Below, in pieces: positions 48,285 through 58,741 of a stretch of DNA of 64,000 bases. Below the pieces are notes generated by a model. That model did not search any database. It was not told the origin of the DNA and saw only the letters and a program-made list of their open reading frames with translations. The stretch is from Sympetrum striolatum (lineage: Eukaryota > Arthropoda > Insecta > Odonata > Libellulidae), in NCBI GenBank assembly GCA_947579665.1, contig CANPUZ010000072.1, forward strand, positions 124,001 through 188,000, given 5' to 3'. Both the position numbers and the translations under genes were made by a program. Numbering within the stretch: position 1 is the stretch's first letter; the number at the start of each line of letters is the position of its first letter.

Positions 48285-49390
48285 ACAGTCACGGTTCATA
48301 CTCTATTTATTTGACATATATAGCACTTACAGAGCAAAGGGGCGCCCATAGCGGGTGGAGGAGGAGCGGGTGCGTTGGTAAGGAGTGGCCGCTGAGGGCT
48401 TTTGGTGCGGGTGCTTCCACGAAGTTGTTACAGGCCTTCCGCACGTCCCTTTGCGAGGACTCAACGGTCGATCTGGTGATTGAATGTCTTTTTCACACTT
48501 TGGCCACTCCTTATATACGGAAACAGGGCGGAGGCGGGAGATGGCGTAACTGCCCCCGAAGCCACCCCCTGTACCCTGTGACCCGACTGGGGGTGGGGCT
48601 ACCGGAACCTCCCACGCTCTCGCCCTAGCCCAGATGCACTCCCGCTCATCCGACCAACTGTAACTCCCACATCACCCCGTCAGCAAACGAAACCATGGGG
48701 TGGAGGGAGAGGACGCAATGCTTAATCAAAAATAAACAAAAAAATAAAATGAAAGGCAAAGAAACTAATATAAGGAAAAATATATAAAGCAAAACAAAAG
48801 AAATATATCCAACAATTGTTCCGTTCAAGTCCTGCGCCTTCAGAAGCGCCCTTTTTTTGTTTGTTCAATAACCGCTTTCGGCGGTTATGGTTTCTGCGCG
48901 ATGGACTCACTCTTCTGGAGAGGGCCTTCTCCTGAAGCGGCCCGGCAGCGATGTCTTCGTGGACCTTGGGTGCCTCCGGTGGGGGAGGAATTCGGCAGTC
49001 CAACTCCTCCGTACTCTCTTCCCAGGTCAAGGTGAGGACATCCTGGTCCTCGTCTGATGAGTCGCCAAGTTCTCTTCCTGGAGTTGGTGGCCTCCCCATT
49101 GGGACGTCGTCGTGCTCTGGCTCGCTGAACGCTGCCATCAGGTCTCTCCGCACCTTGTTGGGTTGCAAGAGGTAATCCCGGCAGGAGATGTATGTCCCGG
49201 GTGTCACGGGATACTCCGGCGTCACCACTGGTCCCAAATCTTCCGGGCTTACAGGGCCAGGGGGCAACGGGTGAACCTCCAGCAGAGGGCTGCCAAAGAT
49301 TTGTAGGCACCTTCTCCTAATGACCTTCTCCGTCGGTGCCATGCTGCCAGAAATCGTCCGGACGATGAACCACCCTTCCAGGTAGCGATC
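48285..49390 (-). mobile_element. GC-rich insert of about 1.1 kb inside gypsy integrase
   Basis: Integrase similarity stops after FRYCLT and VDR (about 49.39 kb) and resumes near 48.28 kb, leaving about 1.1 kb of foreign sequence. It carries the 206-codon frame listed next and, at 48.35-48.65 kb, GC-rich sequence with a TTATATACGG TATA-like motif on the plus strand. Its ends and any target duplication could not be fixed by eye. Origin unknown; possibly part of another LTR element. Confidence 0.5.
48722..49342 (-). CDS. 206-codon unrecognised ORF in the insert
   Basis: Starts MAPTEKVIRRRCLQIFG. It is Pro-rich (HPLPPGPVSPEDLGP), then acidic (LGDSSDEDQDVLTLTWEEST), then basic (RRVSPSRRNHNRRKRLLNK), and ends in an aromatic hydrophobic stretch that could be a membrane segment or an AT-rich run-off. 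It is open upstream in the same frame into the gypsy integrase junction, so the ATG may not be the true start. The overall make-up (acidic patch, basic arginine-rich region) could fit a gag-like or DNA-binding protein, but I recognise no family. Confidence 0.35.
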   Translation of the reverse strand: MAPTEKVIRRRCLQIFGSPLLEVHPLPPGPVSPEDLGPVVTPEYPVTPGTYISCRDYLLQPNKVRRDLMAAFSEPEHDDVPMGRPPTPGRELGDSSDEDQDVLTLTWEESTEELDCRIPPPPEAPKVHEDIAAGPLQEKALSRRVSPSRRNHNRRKRLLNKQKKGASEGAGLERNNCWIYFFCFALYIFPYISFFAFHFIFLFIFD

Positions 49391-50139
49391 GACCTAGGTT
49401 AGGCAGTACCTAAAACCGCGTGAATGAGGCAAAGGACCGACGATGTGGACGTATTCGAAGAAACGTGTCTTGTGATCTTCGCCCTTTGACACGGGATGCA
49501 GCTGCGTGCCTAATTTCTGCAGTCCTTGGTAATTGAAGGCCATACGTAGCGCTGTCAGACCATCCTTACCGTCCTTCTGATGCTCGGGTGGGGGAGGTTG
49601 TGGACAGCGAGGAAGGGCTGCTTCCGGAGCTGTAGAGGAAGAAAAGGCCTCGCCGTATGTGCGGAAACATCGCAGAAAAGCGGTGTTGTCGCACCTGGGA
49701 GAAGAATGTCTTTCAGTTGAAAAGATGTGGCGCCATGCAAGATGCTCTGCAGCTCTTCATCCTCCGCTTGGACTACGTCTTCGAAAGAGGGGAGGGCGTT
49801 GACCTCATCGATGCGAGATAAGTTATCGGCGACCACATTATCCGTACCGGCAACGTGTTGGATGTCCGTGGTGTGCTGACCAATAAAATCCAGGTAACAC
49901 GTAGGTGAGCGGCTTGTGATCTGTAAAGATAGAAAATACTCGGCCCTCGACCATATGTTTAAAGAATTTTATAGCTTCGTCAATCGCGAGCAATTCGCGA
50001 TCGTATAATTGCGTTGGGCAGTGCTAAGTTTCTTGGAAAAGAAAGCTAGTGGTTGCCAGGAGTTATCAATCCACTACTGAAATGTCACACCCATTGCGGT
50101 TTTGGAAGCGTCCGTAAACATGGCCAGCGTCGCCCCGGA

Positions 50140-52390
50140 TGGGAGCATTGTTGAGAAAACTTGCGCCGCAGATCCCAACACAAGGTCCGTACATTGTACT
50201 TGTAATGTGGGAAGGGGGTATTTTAACTTACCGCCAAAGAGTGCCAAAACCATGTCAAATAGTAAAACGTAATCCTGTTTCGATAATTAAACACATTAAT
50301 GACTCTAGTTTTAGGTTTAAGAGGCTTTGACCTGTTTGTTAGAACTAGGAATCATCAATTTACTATGTTTAAAATCAAATTTTAGGTATGATGCCGTAAA
50401 GATAACCCAACAAAATGTACGTGGTAAATATCTGATGCACTGAAAAAGTTTTTAGGATGCGTGACAAAAACTTTTTTTAATGAGATTTTTTTTTAAATTA
50501 CCCTCAAAGATTTTGTCAAAGTTCGGAATTTTGAGAATTTAAGAATTTGAAATTTTATTTTGGCTAAACGGTAAGAGTAAGGGTAAAAGCCATTCTCTTG
50601 TCAGTCACAACAACTATACAGCATTTTCAGAAAAAGAATTCAACAATACATCTCAAATACTTACGTCACCATGACCATAAATGTCTGGAAAGTCATGGTT
50701 TTCTCAGAAAATATGAAAAAAATTCGTAACTTGAAAACAAAAGATGATCGGACACCAAAATGATTTGCAAACCTGCTTCCAAGGTGATGCTCTACCTCTG
50801 TGTTTTGTTTGGTCCATGACTTTCGGGACACCCTGTATAGTTAGTCCTATAATGACTCTATTAAAACAGACCTTTGTTCCTTGTGTTATAAATAGTTGTG
50901 CATAGAGGAATCAATTTTAGTAACTCAGAAGAAGATAAGTAATTGTTTAATAATTTATGTAAGAAAAGTAGATCTAAATTCTGCAGTCTAGAAGAGAATG
51001 TCTTTAAACCCAGTTCTCTATACATGTCATCGAAGGAAATATTGTTTATATCAAAGCCTAATTTTCTTAAATAAATTCTTACAAAGCGCCTTTGTATGTA
51101 CAGTAGTTTACCAAAACATTTATTAGTCTATATTTATAGTTATCTTTTTATCTTCAATTATTATGTACAAATAAATCTATATGGTTTGCATAAGCAATAA
51201 ATTATTACAGAAACTGTATATTACAGCACAGGAAGTTTCAACTTTTTGGAAATGATTTATACTTTTAACCATAATTCTTTCCAAGCTTTACATTTCAAAT
51301 AAAGTTAAAACAGAAGCATTTTTATATTTTACAATTTTTTGTAAAAGTGTTAGTTCAATAACCCTTAATTCATTCATTATACCAAAATATATTTTTAAAA
51401 ACCATTTATCAATATAAAAAAAAATTTAGAATGCTATGTATATGACAATGCATGATTCAGGACAATATGTTTTCGAAGAAGAGGTTCTACAAAAAAAATA
51501 CTCCACCAGTTTTAGGGGATATTTTATTGTTTTATTAATTACTTGTAGATTTTCTAAGTTGTTGCTCCCCTATTCTGAAAAGAATGGAAAACAACTATAG
51601 GATTAATGAAAAATATGTAAGAGACAATGTTCTAACATAGGATGAATAATTATTTCCAGAAAAGTAAAAAAATATTTTAAATGATACATAATCAAAGCTG
51701 TCTCATTCAGAAACTGTTCTTTATAAGACAAGAAGTGCGTTTATCTATAATATTAGTAAAAAGAGTTTTCTAAGTAGTGGTACAATTGGTAGACATATAA
51801 GCATTTATTTTGTTGAGGGGAATATTAGTTGCTGTGTCTGTGGCAAAACACAAAAGCTGCATATACTAAGAAGACTTAACCAGCTTAGGAACCTGAGAGA
51901 TGGAAAGATAGAAGATTGAAAGCAAGAGCAAGCTCAATTTTTTAAAAGATGCAAACAGAGTTTTTGTAACATTGGTAATCCTTTTTAATACTTAAGAACT
52001 AACTCAGAAGAGAAGCCCTTTAAGATTGAAGTTTGTCATTCAATGTTTATATCAAAAAGGTAATCACAAAAAGCATATAACTAAACTTTGATCATGGTCT
52101 TTTTCCTTCAAACATTGTGGTCATAAATTCAATTGAAGGAAGCTATGGATATAAATTAAAACATTTCAGGATGAATTACAATTTTAAAGCTTTAATAGAA
52201 ATTTAGCTTTTATGTGATTTTATCATTTCTGACAATATAAATAAATAACTGATTCTTTTCAGAATTTCATTAATTTGGATCATAGTTCGCAGAGGTCTTA
52301 TAGACAAATTGGTCTTAAATTAATCTTAATTTTTTTTAATTACATACTACTCAAATTTGAGATGTTAAATGAATTTTTGGACAATATTTA
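50140..52390. other. AT-rich DNA, no gene seen
   Basis: No motif-bearing frame. CTTTCGGGACACCCTGTATA near 50.82 kb resembles the terminal sequence of a mariner-type TIR element, but I could not find its partner end. Confidence 0.4.
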
Positions 52391-52399
52391 GCATGTAGG

Positions 52400-52850
52400 A
52401 ACAAAAGTATATGTTCCTTGTTTTTTCTCTAAACTCTATTCCATTGTAAGCAATCCATTTATTGAGAAAGTCCAAATATTCTTCTACTTTATCTCAATTT
52501 ATAATCTAGGATTTTCCTTCATTATGCAAAGCAATGTCGTCAGCAAAGGCCATTGCATTCCCTTTGAAATCATGCTTACACAGGTTAGTGATATTTAACA
52601 GAAATAATATAGATCCCTGTGGTAGTCCAGTTTCTATAAGTTTATAATAACTAAAACTATTTCCTTGGTATGCACACTTAGATCGTAGGGATAAGTAGCT
52701 CTTCATCCAACATTATGCAACTACACAAATTCCTATCTATTTTTTATTCCAATAATGCTCCAGAGTGAGAAAAGCCTTTTTAATGTCAATCTATAATCCT
52801 ACATCATGTGCAATTAAGTGTATAGCTAATGGTTTTTATTTTATTTAATG
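52400..52850 (-). mobile_element. LINE reverse-transcriptase fragment
   Basis: The minus strand encodes, in near-continuous frames, DIKKAFLTLEHYW (the RT motif around D-x-x-KAFD), SYLSLRSKCAY, IETGLPQGSILFLLNI (the GxPQGSxL motif) and NAMAFADDIALHNEGKS (the catalytic ADD motif). This is the palm region of a non-LTR reverse transcriptase. The flanks are gone, and at the 5' side it meets the satellite array. Confidence 0.75.
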
Positions 52851-54030
52851 AAATCGGAAATATTTTGATTTTTGTCCATATTTTGCTGAAAAATCAACAA
52901 AAACTATACATATAGAGCTCCCTTTGAAGTTTTTGAAAATATCCTTCCAAATCTATAATAGATTTTTACTTTAGTACAGCAGTTTACCAATATATTTTGT
53001 AAATATCAAAGGAATTCGGAAATATTTCATTTTTTTAACCCTTTTTTGTTAAAAATAAAAAAAACTAGTGAAGTTTGTGCTCCTTATGAAGTTATTGACA
53101 AGATCTATCTAAAACCATAACAGATTATTGCTTTAATATAGTAATTTACTAATATATATTTCATACAAAGTAAAATATTCAGAAATATGTTTGTTTTTTG
53201 ACCATTTTCTCCTTAAAAATAAAGGAAAATTATTCATGTTTTCAACAAGATCATTCGAAAACCATAACAGATTTTCACTTTTATGAAACAGTTTACCAAT
53301 ATATTGTCTAGAAATCTAAGGAATTTGGAAATATCTCGATTTTTTTGACCATGTTTAGCTCGAAAATCAAGAAAAACTATTCATATTTAGCTCCATAAAC
53401 AATTTTTTGAAAAGATATTTTGAAATCCAAAATGGCATTTTAATTTCTACAACAGTTTTATAAAACTTAGTAGAAAAATCTAAAGAATTGAGTAATATTA
53501 CTGTTTTTTTGACCATATTGGGCTTAAAAAGTAAGAGAAACTATTCAGATTGAGCTCCCTAATAAATTTATTGAAGAGCTCTTTACAAAAGCAAAATAGA
53601 TTCTTACTTTTGTAAAGCAGTTTAGTAAACTTTTGTCTAAAAATCTAAAGATTTGGTAATATTTCTGTCTTTTGACCATAGTTTGCTTCATAACCAACAA
53701 ACACTATTCAATATTCTGCTCTTTATGATGATTTTGAAGGATCACTCCTTAATCTCAATAGAATTTCAGTTTTGTACTGTAGTTATCAAAATATGGTCTA
53801 AAAATCAGAAGAATTTGGAAATATTTCCGTTTGTTTACTATATTTTGTTTAAAAACCAAGAAAAACTATTCAAATATGTGCTCTTTATGAAGTTGTTGAC
53901 AAGATCTTTCCAAAATGATAAAAGATTATCACTTCTATACAGTAGTTTACCAAAATATTCCCTAAAATTAAAAGAATTCGGTTATATTTCTTTCTTATGA
54001 ACATATTTTACATAAAAACAATGAAAAACT
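52850..54030 (+). repeat. AT-rich satellite, about 8 units of 162 bp
   Basis: A GAATT(C/T)GG-AATATTT motif recurs at about 52852, 53015, 53178, 53324, 53487, 53652, 53814 and 53977, mostly 160-165 bp apart (one unit about 146). Each unit also has TTTTGACCATATTTTGCTT, AAAAACTATTCA, GAGCTCCTTATGAAGTT and CAGTTTACCAATATATT. Units are clearly diverged. The array runs directly into the Penelope-like element end. The 115-codon plus frame at 53653-54000 is satellite-driven. Confidence 0.88.
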
Positions 54031-54391
54031 ATTAAGGAACTACTGGTTTTGGTATATTACCATCGTCAGGTTCAAACAAAACTGAATCCTTAAACTGTCG
54101 AGGCTTACATTGTAATTTGAGTGATGACAGATAAAATACAATGTAGATGTTGGAAATAGACATACATATTATGACAACGAATCAGGAGGGGGAATGGGAG
54201 GGGAATTTTACAGATGACTAAAGGATGGGGGAGAGGGCGGGATCCAAGATGTGGGAGGGAGAATGAAAAAGATACTCGTTAATAAAGGAATAATTAGGAG
54301 AGGTGGAAAGGAGAGAGTAGGAGAGGTGACGTTTAATTTCAAGCTGTTCTAGGGCATTGAGTCGAGGACTTTTACTTTGAAAGTGAAGGAT
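54031..54391 (-). other. 3' terminal region of Penelope-like element
   Basis: Non-coding stretch between the GIY-YIG frame and the satellite, with GGAACTACTGGTTTTGGTAT at its outer edge and purine-rich GGAGGGGGAATGGGAGGGG (plus-strand view). Taken as the element's 3' part because of its position; the exact end is uncertain. Confidence 0.5.
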
Positions 54392-54655
54392 TTATGTGGA
54401 ATCACTTGAATGACAGTTTTCGAAAAGGTGTTTAGCAAAGTGGGAGGAGGGAGATTTATGGAGGAAAGCTCTATAGTGTTCTTGTGTTCTGACATTAAAA
54501 TTGTGGGTTGTCATCCCAATGTAAATTCCATCACAATCCTTACAGTTTAATTTATATACTCCCGGGCTGTCTAAAGCTTTGAATTTATCTTTCGAATTGG
54601 CTAGTAATTTCATTAGCGTGTCATTATTTTTATATCCTGGAATCACGTTATATTT
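54392..54655 (-). pseudogene. Penelope-like element, GIY-YIG endonuclease part
   Basis: The minus frame reads VIPGYKNNDTLMKLL, then GVYKLNCKDCDGIYIGMTTH and FNVRTQEHYRAF, with SHFAKHLFENCH. The GVYxxxCxxCxxxYIGxT arrangement is the GIY-YIG core with the CCHH-type cysteines seen in Penelope-like elements; the downstream H-x-R-x-x-EH fits as well. It continues the reverse-transcriptase frame at 55302-56225 after a 660-bp insertion. The frame stops at 54392. Confidence 0.85.
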
Positions 54656-54656
54656 T

Positions 54657-55320
54657 TACTTTCTCCATATACCAAGTATAGAGAAAGTATTGTTTTCATG
54701 AAAAAAATTGACTTCGAGATTTCAACGGAAATACACGTTTTGGGGTCCCTAGAACATGTTTTGACCATTTTCAGAATGATGTCTGTGTGTATGTGTGTGA
54801 TAGTGGAAGCTCTATCGTGAAAACTATTAGTCCTATCAATACCACACTTTATATATAGTACTGTGGTGTGTGCTGTCAGAGTTGATTAGTTTTTTGAGTA
54901 AATCGGTTATCCGGAAGTCGAGCTTCATTCATCAAAGCTCATTTCCGGTTTTCAAAATATCTCCATTAATATGATATTTAGGTATAAACTATTATTTTTA
55001 AACGTTTTAGAAAATTAATTTTACTATAACTTTATTACAAAACATATTTTTGTATCACTGATTGTGTAGGAGTTATTTGTGAAATACTGATAAACCGGAA
55101 GTTGCTGATTATGTACGTTGTGGGCGCTCTGGGCGCTGGGGCGAAAGGCCACTTCATTGTTTTTCATCGAAAATGTCCCAAAAAACATTGTTTATAATGC
55201 TTGTGACATAAAAGATAATTTGCTATAAAATAATCACTTATCATCCAAGTTTAGATTGAATATAAAGTTCGAAGATACTGTCGTAGATAAATATTTACAT
55301 CTTATATAAATGGAGAAAGC
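54657..55320. mobile_element. MITE-like insertion of about 660 bp in the Penelope-like element
   Basis: The left end reads ACTTTCTCCATATACC and the right end is its inverse, TATATAAATGGAGAAAGC. The left end also holds a small hairpin (CTTTCTCCATATACCAAG with TATAGAGAAAG). Penelope coding similarity stops on one side and resumes on the other, so this is an insertion. No transposase visible; a TGTGTGTATGTGTGTG run lies inside. Confidence 0.7.
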
Positions 55321-56225
55321 CATGTGCTGGCCACATCAGATTTTTTTAAAAGATTTTGCAGATTATAAGATATGGAGCCTTTAAATAAGAGAGCTACACG
55401 TCGAGGGGTTTCTATATCAGTTACAGAGGCAAGGGGAAAAATTCGTCTGGTAATGAGGTTCTTCTCTTTCCGTGAAAGCAATTTGTCAATTAAACTGGTA
55501 GGATATCCATTCGCACTGGCCATAGCTTTAATAGTATTTAGTTCACGGGAATAGTTAATGAGGGAAAGGGGTATCTGAAGCAATCTATCGATAAGGCTAT
55601 GGAAAGAGGCTAATTTATGAGAGTAATGATGGTTAGAAAAGGCAGGAATTACACTATTTGTGTAAGTGGGTTTACGATAGATGTTGAATTCAATCTTATT
55701 ATTTTTAAGAGTAAGAGTTAGGTCAAGGAAGTTCAAGGTATTATTAAATTCGGTCTCAAGGGAGAAGGAAATGTTTGGGTGGAGGGAGTTCAAAATTGCA
55801 AGGAAAGCAGTTGTCTATGGGTGCCATTCCATCCACAAAAAAATGTCATCAAAATAGCAAAACCAACAGATAATATTACTAAATAAAACTAAGTTCCATT
55901 TGAACAGCTTTTCTTCTAAGGAGTCCATGAAGATGTTTGCCAGTAATGGGGAAAGAGGCGACCCCATCGCCAAACCGTCTTTTTGTTCGTAAAAACACCC
56001 ATCAAATAGGAAATAGTTTTGGCTGAGACATACCTTCACTAGAGAAACAAGATCTTTTGACACCAAATCGTACAAATTATTACGTTTTAAAATTTCGGAA
56101 AGCATCTTCACTGCATCATCCACCGGAATACTGGTGAAAAGATTCAATACACAAAATACATAATCTTGAGCAGAAAAATCAATATAACAAATAAATTCCA
56201 GGATACTTGATGCAAATTCATTTTA
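55302..56225 (-). pseudogene. Penelope-like element, reverse transcriptase
   Basis: Reading leftward from about 56225: YVFCVLNLFTSIPVDDAV (the NLFT-IP motif), LSQNYFLFDGCFYEQKDG, LAMGSPLSPLLANIFMD (the GxPLSPxLANI signature of Penelope RTs), then FCYFDDIFLW at the catalytic site, where YVDD is usual. After one in-frame stop near 55.81 kb the same frame continues with NIYRKPTYTNSVIPAFSNHH and LNTIKAMASANGYP (thumb region), up to the MITE. Both RT and GIY-YIG are thus present but broken by the stop and the insertion; the 5' part is missing. Confidence 0.88.
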
Positions 56226-56289
56226 AATAGTCTTTAATTTAGAATTAGAGCAATGACCAAAGAAAAGCACCAAATCTATCAATTAATTT

Positions 56290-56700
56290 AAATGCTATGG
56301 TGATATTCCTAATGACAGTAGAATAGGTATCTTGGAGTAACTCTCACGAACAATCTATCATGGAGTGCCCACTTCCAAAATATATGTGGAAAAGCACTTA
56401 CAGAACTTCATTGAAAGAAAAGTCGGTAGGAGCGAAGAAAAAGTTTGCGAGCGATGTTACTTAGCGTTAGTTAGGCCTCACCTTGGGTATGCATGTATGG
56501 GCCGAGAAATGTCATATTCGGGGTTTAGAAAAAGTTCAACGAAAGGCGATTTGTAAAGAATTGCTGCAATAAAACAGCAAGTGTCAATCAGATGATAAAG
56601 GGATGAGAATCATTAAGGAAGATAGAAGAAAATTTAAAGGATAAATTTATTAAATAAGTTCAGAGAAATTACGTTCTCAGATGATGTACCCATTATAATG
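56290..56700 (+). mobile_element. LINE remnant (thumb and C-terminal region)
   Basis: Frames on the plus strand give YLGVTLTNNLSWSAHFQNIC and GKALTEL. After a shift come ERCYLALVRPHLGYA and, further on, a VQRKA-like piece with NCCNKTASVNQMIKG. These are the standard motifs downstream of the RT palm in arthropod LINEs. Several shifts and stops. It lies head-on to the Penelope remnant and directly left of the BEL LTR. Confidence 0.75.
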
Positions 56701-56768
56701 TGACTGTTATATGGGCCGTTCTGATACTGCCAGAAAGATTAGGGAAGTAGATGCTGGAACAAATCTGT

Positions 56769-57041
56769 TGCAAAATGTAGGTCTTTAAATGAACGCCTAC
56801 GAGTTATAAAAATGAACGTATACTTCTTCTTATACAATGGTTGTACAAAAACAGAAAATTCTGGAATGCTGGTTGCTTCCAGATGAGTCTCAGCACATGG
56901 ACTGATGAGGGAGTGCTGCTTGAGTGAGAGAGCCAGTGAAAAGTGACAATGACAGGTTCTCCGCGTCCCCAACGTAGGCAGGCTGAGTCGCGATTCATGT
57001 GTGTTTTGTTTCCGCGCCACCTTGGGAAATTTTCGCAAACA
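56769..57041 (-). repeat. 3' LTR of BEL/Pao element
   Basis: A 273-bp terminal repeat with TG...CA ends, nearly identical to 62452-62732. It lacks the extra TGGAATGC copy found in the other LTR and has scattered point differences. On the minus strand it follows a polypurine tract (AAGGTGGGCGGCA, about 57042-57054). The flanking plus-strand TCTGT does not match the base run beyond the other LTR. Confidence 0.88.
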
Positions 57042-57112
57042 TGCCGCCCACCTTGAAGGCCTGACTTCAATAACTAAATAATGAGAGAAAGAAAAAAAAT
57101 CAGTTATTTCAA

Positions 57113-58741
57113 TTAGTTTACAGGCAAAACACATATTTGTGTTATTGCTCTTTTAAGAAGTCCTCTTGAGGTCCGTATAGTCGCCACCCTGCTAATGCCG
57201 TCCTTCCCAGGATCAAGCTCTACGATTCTTCCGACCGGCCATGTAAATGGTGGGCGAAATTCTTCCCTCAGCAGGACCATGGCGCCTTCCTTGATATCGC
57301 TCCCTCTTCTCATCCATTTCGGCCGTTGTTGCAGTGAAGACAGGTATTCTGTTGACCACCTTTTCCAGAAATCTTGTTTCAGCCTTTGACAATACTGCCA
57401 ACGAGACAACTTATTTATTGTTAGTGGAGTCAAATCCGGCTCGGGAATGGAGGTGAGGGGTTGACCAATAAGGAAGTGGGCTGGAGTGAGAGGGTTTAAA
57501 TCATTAGGATCCTCCGAACAGGGAGTCAAAGGGTGAGAATTATGACAGGCTTCAATTTGGGTTAGAAGCGTATTCATCTCTTCAAATGTCAAAAGAGCTT
57601 GACCGGTTACTCTCTTTAGGTGATATTTAACTCTCTTTATCCCTGCTTCCCATAATCCTCCAAAGTGAGGAGATCGAGGTGGGATAAAGTGCCATTCTAT
57701 TCCTTTGTCTGACAGGGTACTTATTATTTTATTTTGGGTCGCCTCCTGTTGGAAAAATTTACGCAATTCAATCAATTCCTTGTTGGCTCCCACGAAGTTC
57801 GTTCCATTGTCGCTGTAGACATGCGCGCATTTTCCCCTGCGGGAAGTGAAACGCCTGAAGGCAGCCAGAAATGCTGATGTGGTAAGATCCGACACCAACT
57901 CTAGGTGAATCGCTTTGGTCGCAAAACATATGAAAAGAGAAATGTAACATTTTATTGGCGAAGAGCGCCTTTGCTGAACATGGCGGCAAAATATTGGGCC
58001 GCAGTAATCCATGCCCGTATATAGGAATGGTCTGCACGGATTTACTCTGCTGGACGGCAGTTCACCCATTAGTTGATGCAGGAAGTTTGGCCTCGCCTTG
58101 AAGCACTTCAAACAATTATGCACTGTTTTTTTAACTAAAATTTTTCCTCGAAGAGGCCAATAATTTTGGCGTAAATTCGCTAAAAGCGCTTGAGGTCCAG
58201 CATGTAATGATACGATGTGGGCATTGAGTGAGATTAAATCTGTCAACTTACATTTATCCGGAAGTAGTGCAGGATGCCTATGTGCGTAATTCAAATTTGC
58301 ATTCTTTAATCTTCCGCCCACCCTGATGACGCCATCCTCGTCTAGAAATGGGGCTAATGATTTTATTTTGCTTTTGGAGGATACTTCCTTATTTCCTAAT
58401 AAATGCCTGATTTCTGCTGCGAAATGTTGACGTTGGGCGGACTTTATAAGAATTTTCATAGCAGTCTTAATTTCGACAGCTGTATGTGGACCTACGGTTC
58501 TTTCATGAGTAGGACTCTTGCTGTTGCGAATGAATCTCATGCAAAATGCGGTCACTCTTCTCAATTTTCCGAGAGAAGAAAAGCGCTCTGCCAAGTCGAA
58601 ATCTACATCAGTGGACATCCAGGCGATGATTTTAGGATTCTTTCTTTCAAGATCCGCTTCCGGGTGGTTCTCTCCTCTTGTTAATGGCCAATCCTCCTCC
58701 TCTTTCTGAAGCCAGTTTGGCCCAGAAAACCATAATGGGGA
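57113..58741 (-). pseudogene. BEL/Pao pol, integrase part
   Basis: The frame is open from just after the stop at 58742 to 57113. Order: a short PLWFSGPNWLQ-type linker; an H2C2 zinc-binding domain (HAGPQALLANLRQNYW with HNCLKCF); the integrase core with GMDYCGPIF, YSDNGTNFVGANKEL and HFGGLWEAGIKRVKYH, supplying the D, D and E of the catalytic triad; and a C-terminal DUF5641-like module (SRWQYCQRLKQDFWKRW, VLLREEFRPPFTWPVGRI, RAITQICVLPV). The 501 codons from 58618 are full length for this region. In the element it is continuous with RT but for one stop. No new substitution was seen in the triad. Confidence 0.92.

Larger units (their letters stand above)
47650..50130 (-). mobile_element. 5'-truncated Ty3/gypsy pol remnant (RNase H, linker, integrase)
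   Basis: Reading leftward from about 50.13 kb: an RNase H end with stops (AIKFFKHMVEGRVFSIFTDH), a VADNLSRIDEVNAL linker, CDVSAHTARPFLP with FLAVHNLPHPSIRR (zinc-binding region), and integrase start FFEYVHIVGPLPHSRGFRYC. After an insertion of about 1.1 kb come LGIQSAWKENIKATPANLVY and the C-terminal module (VLERREHFF, FNRLKPAYILA). This is the usual gypsy order. The RT and everything 5' are missing, and stops and shifts make it non-functional. Confidence 0.85.

Noticed and set aside
50640..50840. second mariner-type element ending GGGACACCCTGTATA
   Set aside because: Only one end could be seen; no inverted partner found nearby.
53653..54000. 115-codon plus-strand frame
   Set aside because: Lies wholly in the 162-bp AT-rich satellite (unit length divisible by three); no protein motif.
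57195..57389. plus-strand frames across 57-62 kb
   Set aside because: All are shadows antisense to the BEL/Pao coding frames.
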